Assembly (NCBI RefSeq): GCF_002803985.1
Contig: NZ_CP024963.1
Location: 434,001-498,000 of the forward strand
Length of the DNA stretch: 64,000 bases
Source: Williamsoniiplasma luminosum
GTDB lineage: Bacteria > Bacillota_I > Bacilli_A > Mycoplasmatales > Mycoplasmataceae
Reading direction: 5' to 3'
A program made the position numbers and the translations under genes. Below, piece by piece: positions 20,126-28,891 of this stretch (position 1 is its first letter; each line of letters starts with the position of its first letter). The notes below the pieces were generated by a model. The model had not been told where the DNA came from and searched no databases. It saw only the letters and a list, made by a program, of their open reading frames with translations.

Positions 20126-21478
20126 ATGGGATTTTGAGCTAATTGAAAAGCAAAAAAAGAAGCAAAAGCAACAACTGATAATCAGCAAATTAATCAGAAA
20201 GTAACGGAAATGGCAGCAATTGAAGAATGCCAAGCAAAAGTTGCGAACCAAATTCAACCAAATAATTTGTCAGCTGATTCAGCATCAGCAATTGAAGAAT
20301 ATAACGAAAAACACATTGCACATTTAACAGAAGCGCCAACAGAATCTGTTGATTCTGTTGATCATGAAGCTGGGTATTTTGACCATGGTCCAGTTTCAAC
20401 AACTGATTTAAATGTTTTGTTTAACAAAATGTCGCATCAAAAAGAAAAACCAAAACTTTCTAAAAGCGAATTAAGAAAGCAACAAAAAGAGCTGAAATTA
20501 AAACAAAAAGAACAGAAAAAACGTGAAAAAACTGAAAAAGCGATTTTAAAATCATCACTTACTTTCTCAAAAGATATTAAAAAACTTTCCAAAAAATATA
20601 AAGAAGCAGATGATGAATTTTTTATTGAATTAGAAGAAGTTTTAATTAAAACTGATATGGGAATGAAAATGGTCATGAACATTTCTAACAGCATTCAAAA
20701 ACGTAGCAAAAAAACGAATTCTTTTCATGACATCAAAGAATTATTAGTTGAAGAATTATACAAAGCTTACGATATTAAACATAAAGGTGACACAAAACTA
20801 AATTATGTTGATGGGCGCATGAATATTTTTATGGTTGTGGGAGTTAATGGCACTGGTAAAACAACATCTTTGGCTAAATTATCAAATTACTATGCTGAAT
20901 TAGATAAAAAAGTGATGATTGTAGCTGGAGATACTTTTAGAGCTGGAGCCATTGAACAATTAGAAGAATGAACCACTACGCGTTTAGAAGAAAATATTGT
21001 TTTATTTAAAGGAAAAAATAATCAAGATCCTTCTTCTGTTATTTTTGATGCAATCAAAAAAGCAGAAGCAGAAAAATTTGATATTGTTTTAATTGACACT
21101 GCTGGAAGAATCCAAAACAAAGTTAATTTGATGAAAGAATTGGAAAAAATGCACAATACCATCAAAAAATTTGACAAAAGTGCTCCGCATGAAGTTTTAT
21201 TAGTCATTGATGCAACAACTGGACAAAATGGAGTCATTCAAGCTGAAGAATTTAGCCAAGTCACAAAAGTTAGTGGAATTATTTTAACTAAAATGGATGG
21301 AACAAGTAAGGGTGGAATTGCCCTGGCCATTAAAGATGAATTATCAATTCCGGTCAAAATGATTGGAATTGGTGAACAAGTTGATGACCTTGTCGAATTT
21401 GATGTTGAAGAATATGTTTATGGCTTAGTTGCTGGTTTTATGGATGAAAATTTAGAAAACGATGATCTTGATGAATAA
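20126..21478 (+). CDS. ftsY: Signal recognition particle receptor FtsY
   Basis: GTPase that docks ribosome-SRP complexes at the membrane. 450 aa. Start ATG 20126 (MGFWANWKAKKEAK) has AAAGGAA 8-9 bases upstream; the first 110 residues are the acidic/charged A domain, then a Lys-rich stretch near 115-150. The NG domain follows: GVNGTGKTTSLAKL near 238, GDTFRAGAIEQLEEW near 268, LIDTAGR near 323, TKMDGTSKGG near 388 and the terminal GIGEQVDDLVEFD. TGA codons encode Trp. The stop overlaps the start of ylxM by eight bases. Confidence 0.95.
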
Positions 21479-21788
21479 TTTAGAAAAAACTTTAGAAATT
21501 TCTGAACTTTTCATTATTTATAAAAATCTTCTTACTGAAAAACAAACTAAATATTTGGAATTATATATTGATGAAGACTGATCTTTGCAAGAAATTGCTG
21601 ATGAATTTAATGTCTCTAAAGCAGCAATTCATGATTCAATTAAAAAAACAATTTTAAGTTTAAATGACTTAGAAACCAAATTAGGGCTGAACCAAAAAGA
21701 AAAGCACATCAATCAAATCATGCTAAAATATGAAAATAGTCAAAATTCAGAAGTTAAAAATTTAATTCAAGAATTAAAAGGAGAATAA
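21471..21788 (+). CDS. ylxM: YlxM-family SRP-associated helix-turn-helix protein
   Basis: Small DNA-binding-like protein (UPF0122) that is normally encoded with ftsY and ffh. 105 aa, standard length. It contains the family pattern LTEKQTKYLELYIDEDWSLQEIADEFNVSKAAI split across residues 20-60, where the second half is a sigma-70 region 4-like helix-turn-helix. TGA at 21579 is the Trp inside EDWSL. In streptococci YlxM modulates SRP GTPase activity. The eight-base overlap with ftsY and one-base gap to ymdB suggest one transcript. Confidence 0.88.
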
Positions 21789-21789
21789 T

Positions 21790-22563
21790 ATGAAAATCTT
21801 AATGGTCGGAGATGTGTACGCAGCCCCTGGTCGTGCAGCGCTAAAAGAATATTTACCCAACATCGTTTCAAAAGAAAATATTGATTTTGTTGTTGTAAAT
21901 GGAGAAAATGTCACGCACGGAGCTTCAATCACCCAAAAACATTATCAAGAAATTAAAAATATTGGGGTTGATGTGATTACAAGTGGTAACCATATTTTTG
22001 ACAAAGATGATGTTGTGCATTATATTAAAAATACTCCTGACCTTTTAAGACCTTTGAATATGAACATCTTCAATCCTGGCAACGGTTTTGTGATCAAAAA
22101 CTTCCAAAAGAAAAAAATTGCTGTTGTCAATTTATTAGGAACTGCATTTATGGATCCGGTCAATAATCCGTATGAAGTTTTTGATCAATTTTTAAAAGAA
22201 AATGAAAACCAATATGATATTTTATTAGTTGATTTTCATGCTGAAGCAACTGCTGAAAAATTAGCATTTGCTTGAAATTATGATGGAATTATTACAGGAT
22301 TTGTTGGAACACACACCCACGTTCAAACAGCTGATGAAAGAATTTTACCCAAAGGAACTGCTTACATCACTGACATTGGGATGACTGGACCTCGTGATTC
22401 AATTATTGGGGTTAATCCTGATGAAGTTGTTTTTAAACAAAAAACAGGACGTCCATCAAGATTTCAACCTTCGAAAAATAAAGCTGGCTTTGGTGCTGTT
22501 GTGATCGAAATTGATGACAAAACCAACAAAGCCATAGATATTAAAAGAATTTTAATTAATTAA
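21790..22563 (+). CDS. ymdB: YmdB-family metallophosphodiesterase
   Basis: Calcineurin-like phosphoesterase; the Bacillus protein cleaves 2',3'-cyclic AMP and alters mRNA levels and biofilm decisions. 257 aa. Metal ligands are visible in order: GDVYAAPGR at residues 7-15, VNGENVTHG near 37, TSGNHIFD near 66, DFHAEATAEK near 148 and VGTHTHVQTAD near 173. The late motif DIGMTGPRDSIIGV is family-specific. TGA at 22273 is Trp. AAAGGAG lies seven bases before ATG. It follows ylxM, although in Bacillus the neighbours differ. Confidence 0.93.
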
Positions 22564-22572
22564 AAATTTATG

Positions 22573-22602
22573 TTATCATTTTTTAGTAACTAAAGTTATA
22601 AA
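22573..22602 (+). promoter_or_regulatory. Promoter of metK leader
   Basis: TTATCA (22573-22578), an 18-base spacer and TATAAA (22597-22602). Transcription would begin at about 22608, exactly at the 5' side of the putative riboswitch. Confidence 0.5.
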
Positions 22603-22603
22603 A

Positions 22604-22697
22604 ATCATTAAGAACCACTGAAAGAAAAAACTTACAGAAGTGGTAGCAACCCATTAAGATGGGTGCTTAAATTAGGGGGTAATACCGTCAATGAGCA
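22604..22697 (+). promoter_or_regulatory. Candidate SAM-binding riboswitch (SAM-I/IV clan variant) of metK
   Basis: The metK leader folds as a SAM-clan aptamer: P1 TCATT (22605-22609) with AATGA (22690-22694), then AAGA as in J1/2, a P2 stem ACCACT/AGTGGT, the invariant-looking AGCAACC, a P3 hairpin ACCCAT-TAAG-ATGGGT, the GGTGCTTAAATT segment that matches the SAM-I GGTGCTAAATTC core, and a small P4 (GGTAATACC). P2 lacks the kink-turn and GGGA elements of standard SAM-I. A terminator follows 22 bases later and metK makes SAM, so feedback control fits. A T-box was considered but the TGGN bulge is absent. Confidence 0.62.
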
Positions 22698-22718
22698 GAA
22701 ATCTCAAAAGTATTATTT

Positions 22719-22748
22719 AACCGCCTATTTAACATTGTGGCGGTTTTT
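22719..22748 (+). terminator. Leader terminator (attenuator) before metK
   Basis: AACCGCC (22719-22725) and GGCGGTT (22739-22745) with a 13-base loop, then five T. It lies before the metK ribosome site (AAAAGGAG at 22768-22775), so transcription must read through it, as expected for a riboswitch-controlled attenuator. Confidence 0.75.
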
Positions 22749-22781
22749 ATTTAGTTAATATAAAAAATAAAAGGAGAAAAA

Positions 22782-23921
22782 ATGAAAAAATATTTTACAA
22801 GTGAATCAGTGAGTGAAGGTCATCCTGATAAACTTTGTGACCAAATAAGTGATGCAATTTTAGATGCTTGTTTAGAACAAGACCCATATTCTCGAGTTGC
22901 ATGTGAAGTGTTTGTCACAGATAACTACATGGTGATTGGTGGAGAAATCACAACTAAAGCCGTGGTTGATTATGAAAAAATTGCCAGAAAAATTCTGAAA
23001 AAAGTTGGCTATGATGATGATATATTTAGCGTCAGTCATAAATCAATGGAAATAGCTGTCAAAATCAACACCCAATCTGTTGATATTGCAATGGGGGTTG
23101 ATGGTCAAGAAATTGGGGCGGGTGATCAAGGAATCATGTTTGGTTTTGCCAATAAAGAAACCAAAGAATACATGCCATTTGCGATTAAAATCGCCAATGA
23201 CTTAATGCATTTAGCTTCAAAATTAAGAAAAAATGGCACATTCAAATGGGCAAAACCAGACATGAAATCACAAGTTACACTAGATTATACTGATTGTCAT
23301 CATCCTAAAATTGATACAGTTTTAATGTCAGTCCAACATGACCCAAATTATGATGAAGTTGAATTTAAAACCTTTATCAAAGAACACATTATGGATGTCA
23401 TTGCCAAACGTCATAAATTAAATACAGACTTTAAAGTCCTAATTAATCCAACAGGAAAATTTGTCATTGGTGGACCAAAAGGTGATACTGGTTTAACAGG
23501 AAGAAAAATTATTGCTGATACTTATGGAGGTTATGGACACCATGGAGGTGGTGCTTTTTCTGGAAAAGATGCAACAAAAGTTGATCGTAGTGCTGCATAT
23601 TATGCTCGCTATGCAGCAAAAAATATCGTGGCAGCCGGATTGGCTGACACAATTGAAATTCAATTAAGTTATGCCATTGGAAAACCAAAACCAATCTCAA
23701 TTTTCTTTGATACTTTTAATTCCAATCATGTGAACAATGAAGTGATTATGAAAGTTTTAGAAACTGAATTTAATTTTTCAGTTTCTGGGATGATCAACGA
23801 ATTAGATTTAAGAAGTCCGGTCTTTTTAAAAACCGCAACTTATGGTCATTTTGGTAAGGACCATTTTAAATGAGAAGAAACAGATAAAGCTAAAACATTA
23901 GCTAAATATTTAAAGGAGTAA
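22782..23921 (+). CDS. metK: S-adenosylmethionine synthetase MetK
   Basis: Makes SAM from methionine and ATP. 379 aa, standard length; the frame continues past TGA at 23871 to TAA at 23919. Motifs: SVSEGHPDKLCDQISDAILD near residue 8, GEITTKA near 53, GAGDQGIMFGFA near 109, GPKGDTGLTGRKI near 232 and GGGAFSGKDATKVDRSAAY near 252 (active-site loop with K and D). SAM is needed by the methyltransferases in this window (RsmB, RlmB-type). Candidate riboswitch upstream. cutC follows after two bases and shares its ribosome site with the metK end. Confidence 0.96.
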
Positions 23922-23923
23922 AA

Positions 23924-24589
23924 ATGACATTAGAAGTAATCGCAACAAATATCGAAGATATTAAACAAATCAACAAAAGCCAAGCTGACAGAATTGAATT
24001 TTGTTTTGAATTAGAACGTGGAGGTTTAACCCCAAGTTATGAAACAATCAAACAAGCTGGTGAAATTTCTTCAACCCCTGTGAATGTCATGTTAAGACCA
24101 CATGACCGTGGATATAATTATTCAGATGAAGATTTTAATCAAATGCTAATTGATGCTAAATATATTGCCTCAACTAAAGTTAATGGAGTTGTTTGTGGAA
24201 TTTTAACCCCGGATAAAAAAATTGATCAAATTCGTTTTAAACAAATTATCGATTTATTACCAGGCAAACAAATTGTTTGCCATCGTGCTTTTCAAGAAGT
24301 CGAAGACCAAATACAAGGGTTGAAAGATTTAAAAGCGTTAGGTGTTGAGATGGTTTTAACTTCTGGAAGAGACAATATTAATGAGTCTTTAGATTTATTA
24401 AAAACTTTAAAAGAAGCGAACTTAGTGACAATTCAAGCTGGAGGTGGCGTTGGTTTTGACAATATCCAAGCCATTAAACAAGTCGTTGATGCTGTTCATG
24501 TTGGAACAGCAGTTCGTGAAACAAAATCTTGACTTGCACCAATTTCAATTGAAAAAATTAACCAAATGCAAGATATTTTAAGTAATTAA
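23924..24589 (+). CDS. cutC: CutC-family TIM-barrel protein
   Basis: Member of the CutC family, once called copper homeostasis proteins; the biochemical activity is not settled. 221 aa with TGA at 24530 as Trp. Family motifs: LEVIATNIEDIKQINKSQAD at the start, RIEFCFELERGGLTPSYE near residue 23, VMLRPHDRGYNYSDEDF near 52, CHRAFQEV near 120, LTSGRDNINESLDLL near 145 and GGGVGFDNI near 172. Co-transcribed with metK (two-base gap). No copper protein is nearby, so a link to SAM metabolism or sugar-phosphate chemistry is as plausible as copper. Confidence 0.88.
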
Positions 24590-24647
24590 AAATTTTTATT
24601 GCAGTTTAAAAATCGTAATTATAAAAGCATATTTTGTAATTAGATAG

Positions 24648-24693
24648 CTCAATTATTTCTTGTGATTTTCTCCAAGAAATAATTGAGTTTTTT
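24648..24693 (+). terminator. Strong terminator of metK-cutC
   Basis: Perfect 15-bp stem (24648-24662 with 24673-24687), ten-base loop, six T. It is 58 bases after cutC. Confidence 0.88.
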
Positions 24694-24932
24694 CTTGCTT
24701 AAGTTCATAAAATAATGCAAATTTTTCAAAAAAACTACACATAAGTTATAAAACTTTATTTTTTCCTTGAGTTTAAAACTTTAAAATTAATGAAAATGCT
24801 ATTATAACCTTATGTAATAAAGATAATTTTTATGTTAAAAATGTAAGTTTAACAAAAGAAAATATACTATTTATTGAAATTTTTAATCACAAAAGAACAG
24901 ATCCAAATTTTTTGGTCCAGGAGGGCTTTTAT
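24694..24932 (+). other. AT-rich leader of the permease pair
   Basis: Gene-free stretch from 24590 to 24932 (with the terminator above). An extended -10 TGCTATTAT lies at 24797-24805, giving a possible leader of about 120 bases. Ribosome site AGGAGGG at 24920-24926 serves the gene at 24933. No open frame with a ribosome site and no clear conserved RNA fold was seen. Confidence 0.4.
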
Positions 24933-25760
24933 ATGAAACAATTAAATTCATTTTTACCAAATTCGAAAATCATTAATTGCCATTTAAAAAGTAATTGAAA
25001 ATCTCTTCTTATTGGAGGGATTGTTTGGCTTTTATTTGTGAATGTTTGACTGTTTCTCTTTGCAACACAACTGAGCCCAAAACATGTAATTTCAATTGTC
25101 TTTCCTGGAAACGAATTCTCTTATAGTGTTCTTGGTGTTTTAAATCAGATTACAATGTATAGTGTTGTGGTCTTTTCCATTATTAGTAGTGTTATGGTTC
25201 ATCATGTAATCGGGCGAGAAATAAGAAAAGGGGAAATTACTATTTGGATGGCTTCTCCAATATCAAGAAATAAAATTATGATTTCTAAAATAGTTTTTAT
25301 TTGATGTGTGAATTTAATTATCATTGCCCCATCTTTGATTCCTATTTTGATTTATGGAGGAATAGCAGTTGATGCTGGGCAAAATTTTGGGGATTTGATT
25401 GCACAATTATTAACAATGGTTTTGTTCATACTAATGATTTCAACACTTTTTGCATCAATTGCTCTTGCGTGTTCGAATATGGGACGCGTCACTGGTATGA
25501 TTCATGCTGAGATTATTCTTTACATGATTGTTTTTACTGCTTTTGGATTTTTGGGTCAAGAATGATCTAGATATTTTCAATACATTAATCTTAAATCATT
25601 GCTTGTTTGGGTTTATAATAGCGACCCATATAATCATGTTCAACTATATCGTGAAAATCTTGGATGAATTATTGGTTCAATGTTCATCAATATTGCTTTA
25701 ATTAGTGGACTGACTTATTTACCGTCTTTCATTTTCAAAAGAAAAGATTTAATGGGATAA
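24933..25760 (+). CDS. ABC-2-type transporter permease-like membrane protein (copy 1)
   Basis: 275-aa polytopic membrane protein with about six helices, starting near residues 28-48. The stretch GREIRKGEITIWMASPISRNKIM (residues 87-109, read in two halves) is the typical cytoplasmic coupling region of ABC-2 permeases, where E-x-G-T-x-x-x-x-P-I-S-R is common. Several TGA tryptophans. It is a paralogue of the gene at 25866, sharing EIR-G-I--WM--PISRN-IM and IAVDA-Q-FG. No ATPase gene is adjacent, which is unusual for this family; an ATPase elsewhere in the genome is assumed. Substrate unknown; relatives export peptides, lipids or drugs. Confidence 0.7.
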
Positions 25761-25785
25761 AAATGATAGAGTAATACGAATATTA

Positions 25786-25839
25786 ATGCTTGGTTTTCAA
25801 TTTTGAATGTAAGGAACATTTAAAAATTGAAATAAGCAT
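25786..25839 (+). other. Long hairpin between the two permease genes
   Basis: ATGCTT (25786-25791) pairs with AAGCAT (25834-25839), TTTCAATTTT (25795-25804) with AAAATTGAAA (25823-25832), and AATGT with ACATT around loop AAGGA. About 21 bp in all with one small internal loop. No T-run follows, so it is not a terminator. It could be a processing or stability element, or hide the downstream ribosome site GGAAAG at 25849-25854. Confidence 0.55.
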
Positions 25840-25865
25840 AGAAAAAATGGAAAGAACAAAAAATT

Positions 25866-26678
25866 ATGAAAAAAATAAATAGCTTTTTCCCAAACATGCA
25901 TTTAATGATTGCTCATTACAAAAATAATTGAAAAATAATTCTTATTTTTGGAATTATTTTTGTAGGTTTAAGTACAATCATGTTTCTTTCTCCGATTCTT
26001 TCATCAATCACTGATCGCAATATAGTTATTGTAGCTACTGGTAAGGAACATCAGACAAGCATTTTAGGAACTTTAAATTGATTTAATTTATATAGAATTT
26101 TATTCTTTTCTTTATTAAGTTTTTCCTTAACTAGAAATATGATCGGTCAAGAAATAAGAAGTGGACAAATCAATTTATGAATGACTGCTCCCATATCAAG
26201 AAATAGAATTATGTTTTCAAAAATATGTTTTCTTTGGTCAGTTACTTTAATAATTTTGATTCCATCATTATTACCTTTTTTAATTACTTCTGCAGTTGCA
26301 GTTGATGCCAACCAACATTTTGGACGTTTAGTTTTACAATTGCTTGGCATAATTTTGTTTACATTAATGTTTACAACAATTTACATCCTTGTGACCGTTA
26401 TTTTTTCGAGTCTTGATCGTGTGACCGGACTTATCAACTCTGGGATATTTTTGTATCTAAGTATATTCCAAATTTTAAAAACATTAGTTGGTCTTGAATT
26501 AGGGGGATATATTCAATACTTCAATCTTAATTCCTTACTTGTAGCAGTTATTAAACCTGATGGGGCTTACACAAATTTGGGTTGGGTGATTGGTTCAATG
26601 GGGATTAATGTTGCCGTAATTAGTGTATTGGCATATCTATCTTGCTGAAACTTTAAAAGAAAAGAATTTATGTTATAA
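25866..26678 (+). CDS. ABC-2-type transporter permease-like membrane protein (copy 2)
   Basis: 270-aa paralogue of the upstream gene, about six helices. The coupling region GQEIRSGQINLWMTAPISRNRIM lies near residues 93-115 (given here as a pattern: EIR-G-I-LWM-APISRN-IM). VAVDANQHFGRLVLQLLG matches copy 1 as well. The first residues KKINSFFPNMHLM mirror KQLNSFLPNSKII of copy 1. TGA codons encode Trp. The two proteins probably form a heterodimeric or alternative membrane domain. Ribosome site GGAAAG is 12 bases upstream. The gene ends at a strong terminator. Substrate and ATPase partner are not visible. Confidence 0.7.
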
Positions 26679-26710
26679 AAAATGCAATGACTAAATTCAT
26701 TGCATTTTTT
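26677..26710. terminator. Terminator after the permease pair
   Basis: AATGCAATGA-CTAAAT-TCATTGCATT with A-run before and T-run after. It sits between the permeases and the convergent gene ending at 26755 and may work on both strands. Confidence 0.88.
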
Positions 26711-26754
26711 AACAAAAATTTTCATTTTTTTTTGGATTAATCAATAGCTCTTTG

Positions 26755-27426
26755 TTATAAAGAATCTTCACTTAAATGGTCTTCTGAATAAGATATTTTT
26801 TGAATGATTTCGTCTATATTCAAAAACATATAGATTGCATAAATGGTTCCAATAAAGAAACAAAACAATGCTAAATATTTAATATAAACATTAAATTCGA
26901 CTGGTAAAAAATGTGAAATATAAAAAATGCCCAAACCGCAAAAAATGGCAATTACATTTAAAACCATGTAAAAGATAATCGAAATCAAATGCACACCACC
27001 TAGTTTACCAACAACAATTAAAACAACACTTGAAGCGATTCCAATAATGGCCAATATGCAATTTGCTCAAACCAAAAATAAAAGATCTTGTTTTATTTTT
27101 AATTTTTCTCTCGGAAAAATTAAAGTTAAAAATTTATTGTTTATTTTCATTTTTTTGTACATCAAATATAAGCCTAAATAAAGGGTTGTAAATATTAACA
27201 AAATAGATCCTCAAATAGTCATTCATGTTTTGTCTAGTAATGCACCCGTTAAAATTGAAATTATTGAACTGATTCAAAAACTAAAGACGATCATTAATCA
27301 AGTTGAATCCAAAACTGTAATGCCAGTATTTTGTTCTAATCTTTGTTGAGTTCGAAGAAATTGTTTATTCAATTCACTTTCTTCTTGATTGCATAGCTCA
27401 TAAACTCCATAGACAATTCCAAACAT
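26755..27426 (-). CDS. Distal fragment of a duplicated multi-pass membrane protein
   Basis: 223 codons from ATG 27426. The frame is the same as that of the gene at 27436-27933 and is separated from it by a single TAA (27436-27438), so this is most likely the lower part of one 392-codon gene. It begins MFGIVYGVYELCNQEESELN, which aligns with the C-terminus of the intact paralogue at 27956-28570 (GIAYTVYEFCNRNNSEENELN). The rest repeats the whole domain plan: a charged segment with FLTLIFPREKLK matching KYLFPNKKP of copy one, then four helices. Only a weak TTAGG precedes this ATG, so translation would depend on re-initiation or readthrough. Function unknown. Confidence 0.6.
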
Positions 27427-27435
27427 TCAACCTAA

Positions 27436-27933
27436 TTAGGAAAAATATTTTCCTAATTTTGACAAATTATCCGGATTATAATTTGTCAAAATTGCCCCCA
27501 TAGAACCAATAAAACCTAAGAATCCAATGACAAATCATACAATAACAATAACCAATAATGGAATTGGTCAATCGCTTATATTATCCCCAAAACTTCACAA
27601 TAATTGAAATAAAGCAAAAGCCAAAATAAGTCAACTGATGCTAAGGAATAAACTTATTCAGTTTAATTTAAACATGTCTTTATAAATTAATGGTTTTTTA
27701 TTGGGAAATAAATATTTTCAGATTTTACCCTTAATAATATTTTTGTGATATAAAACAAAACCTACTAAATAGATGGTCCCTAACATTAACACAACACTAG
27801 ATACTATCACTCCTTCTGACCCTCATCCATCCGGAATGAGACTCATCGTTAGTGGCAAAAATCATGCAAATGTATAACTTGCAACAAAACCGATTCAAAC
27901 AGCACCTAAAATACTTATGCCTTTTTTATTCAT
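27436..27933 (-). CDS. Proximal fragment of the duplicated membrane protein, ends at premature TAA
   Basis: 165 aa from ATG 27933, which has a strong AAGGAGGTAAT ribosome site. Four to five helices; the middle contains IIKGKIWKYLFPNKKP, identical to that of the neighbouring paralogue. It stops at TAA 27436-27438 after GKYFS, where the paralogue reads KYFALLG without a gap, so a Leu codon has become a stop. The sequence around the stop is two adjacent AT-rich palindromes. Either a pseudogene or two separately translated pieces. It follows the paralogue at 22 bases, so they form an operon. Function unknown. Confidence 0.6.
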
Positions 27934-27955
27934 AATTACCTCCTTCTTGTTTTTC

Positions 27956-28570
27956 TTAATTACTATCATTTATGTTTAACAGATTTAATTCATTTTCTTC
28001 ACTATTATTTCGATTACAAAATTCATAAACTGTATATGCAATTCCAGGAACTAAACCTAGCAAAGCAAAATATTTTGTATATTTTTTCCAATCACGTTGG
28101 CTATAGTTTGTAATAATTGCCCCAATTGCCCCAATCATCCCTAATCCACCAAGTATAAACCATGTAATAACCAAACTTCAAAGAAGATGAGCTCCTTGAT
28201 ATCATGCTGGTCCATTTTTATCGAATGGTAATATAAATGAACACGCAATTCCTAAGGCGATTCACAATTGGCTAGTAAAAAAATTTATTCAATTTAATTT
28301 GAACACGTCTTTATAAATTACTGGTTTTTTATTAGGAAATAAATATTTTCAAATCTTACCTTTAATAATATCTTTGTGATATAAAACAAAACTAATTAAA
28401 TAAGCAACCCCAATCACAAGAAAGATGCTAAATTCAATTATGCCTCATAAACCGAATTGATCATCAATTGCACTCAATACAATCAAATAGATTTGTGTCA
28501 ATGTTAAAAAAGCAACAATACCAATTCAAACAGATCTTGAAACAGTTATGCCTTTTGCATTTTTATTCAT
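27956..28570 (-). CDS. Hypothetical multi-pass membrane protein, 204 aa
   Basis: Intact single-domain member of the local family. About five helices (near residues 12-34, 42-64, 95-115, 132-158 and 168-186) and a short acidic tail EENELNLLNINDSN. The basic stretch GKIWKYLFPNKKPVIYKD near residue 70 is cytoplasmic by the positive-inside rule and is shared with the broken gene downstream. Ribosome site AGAGGTT is 8 bases before ATG 28570. Ten or more TGA tryptophans. I do not recognise the family. It faces the ABC-2-like permeases convergently, so a common role in the accessory island is possible but not shown. Confidence 0.68.
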
Positions 28571-28891
28571 AAATTAACCTCTTTTCACAATACCATTAAC
28601 TAACTTTTATGAAAGAATGTATTTCTTAATTGTTGTTTTTCTTTATTCATTTTTTAAAATACATAAACTTTTTGCATAAGTTATTTTTATCGATTTATAT
28701 TTATATTATTGCTTGTTTTAACAAAAAAACTTAAAAATGCCCATTAATTCCTGATTTTTTCAAGATTTTAGTAATATAAATTCATATTAACATCATGACT
28801 ATCTATATTGAAGGTTAATCTCGTTCCATCATTTAAAATTACTTCAATTAATCTAATTGCAAATCTTAAATCATAATATAATATTAATGTT
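28571..28891. other. Divergent intergenic region
   Basis: 321 bases between the minus-strand membrane-protein operon and trmFO. It must hold both promoters; the trmFO -10 is listed separately. A minus-strand frame from about 28890 to 28768 looks protein-like (FAIRLIEVILNDGTRLTF) but has no start codon or ribosome site. No strong hairpin. Confidence 0.4.
28877..28882 (+). promoter_or_regulatory. -10 box of trmFO (leaderless transcript)
   Basis: TATAAT ends nine bases before the ATG and no purine-rich ribosome site precedes the start, so the mRNA would begin within about three bases of the start codon. Confidence 0.5.

Noticed and set aside
22604-22748. T-box leader for metK
   Set aside because: The AGGGTGGNACCGCG motif is not present; AGGGGGTAATACCG lacks the TGGN bulge, whereas AGCAACC and GGTGCTTAAATT fit the SAM clan.
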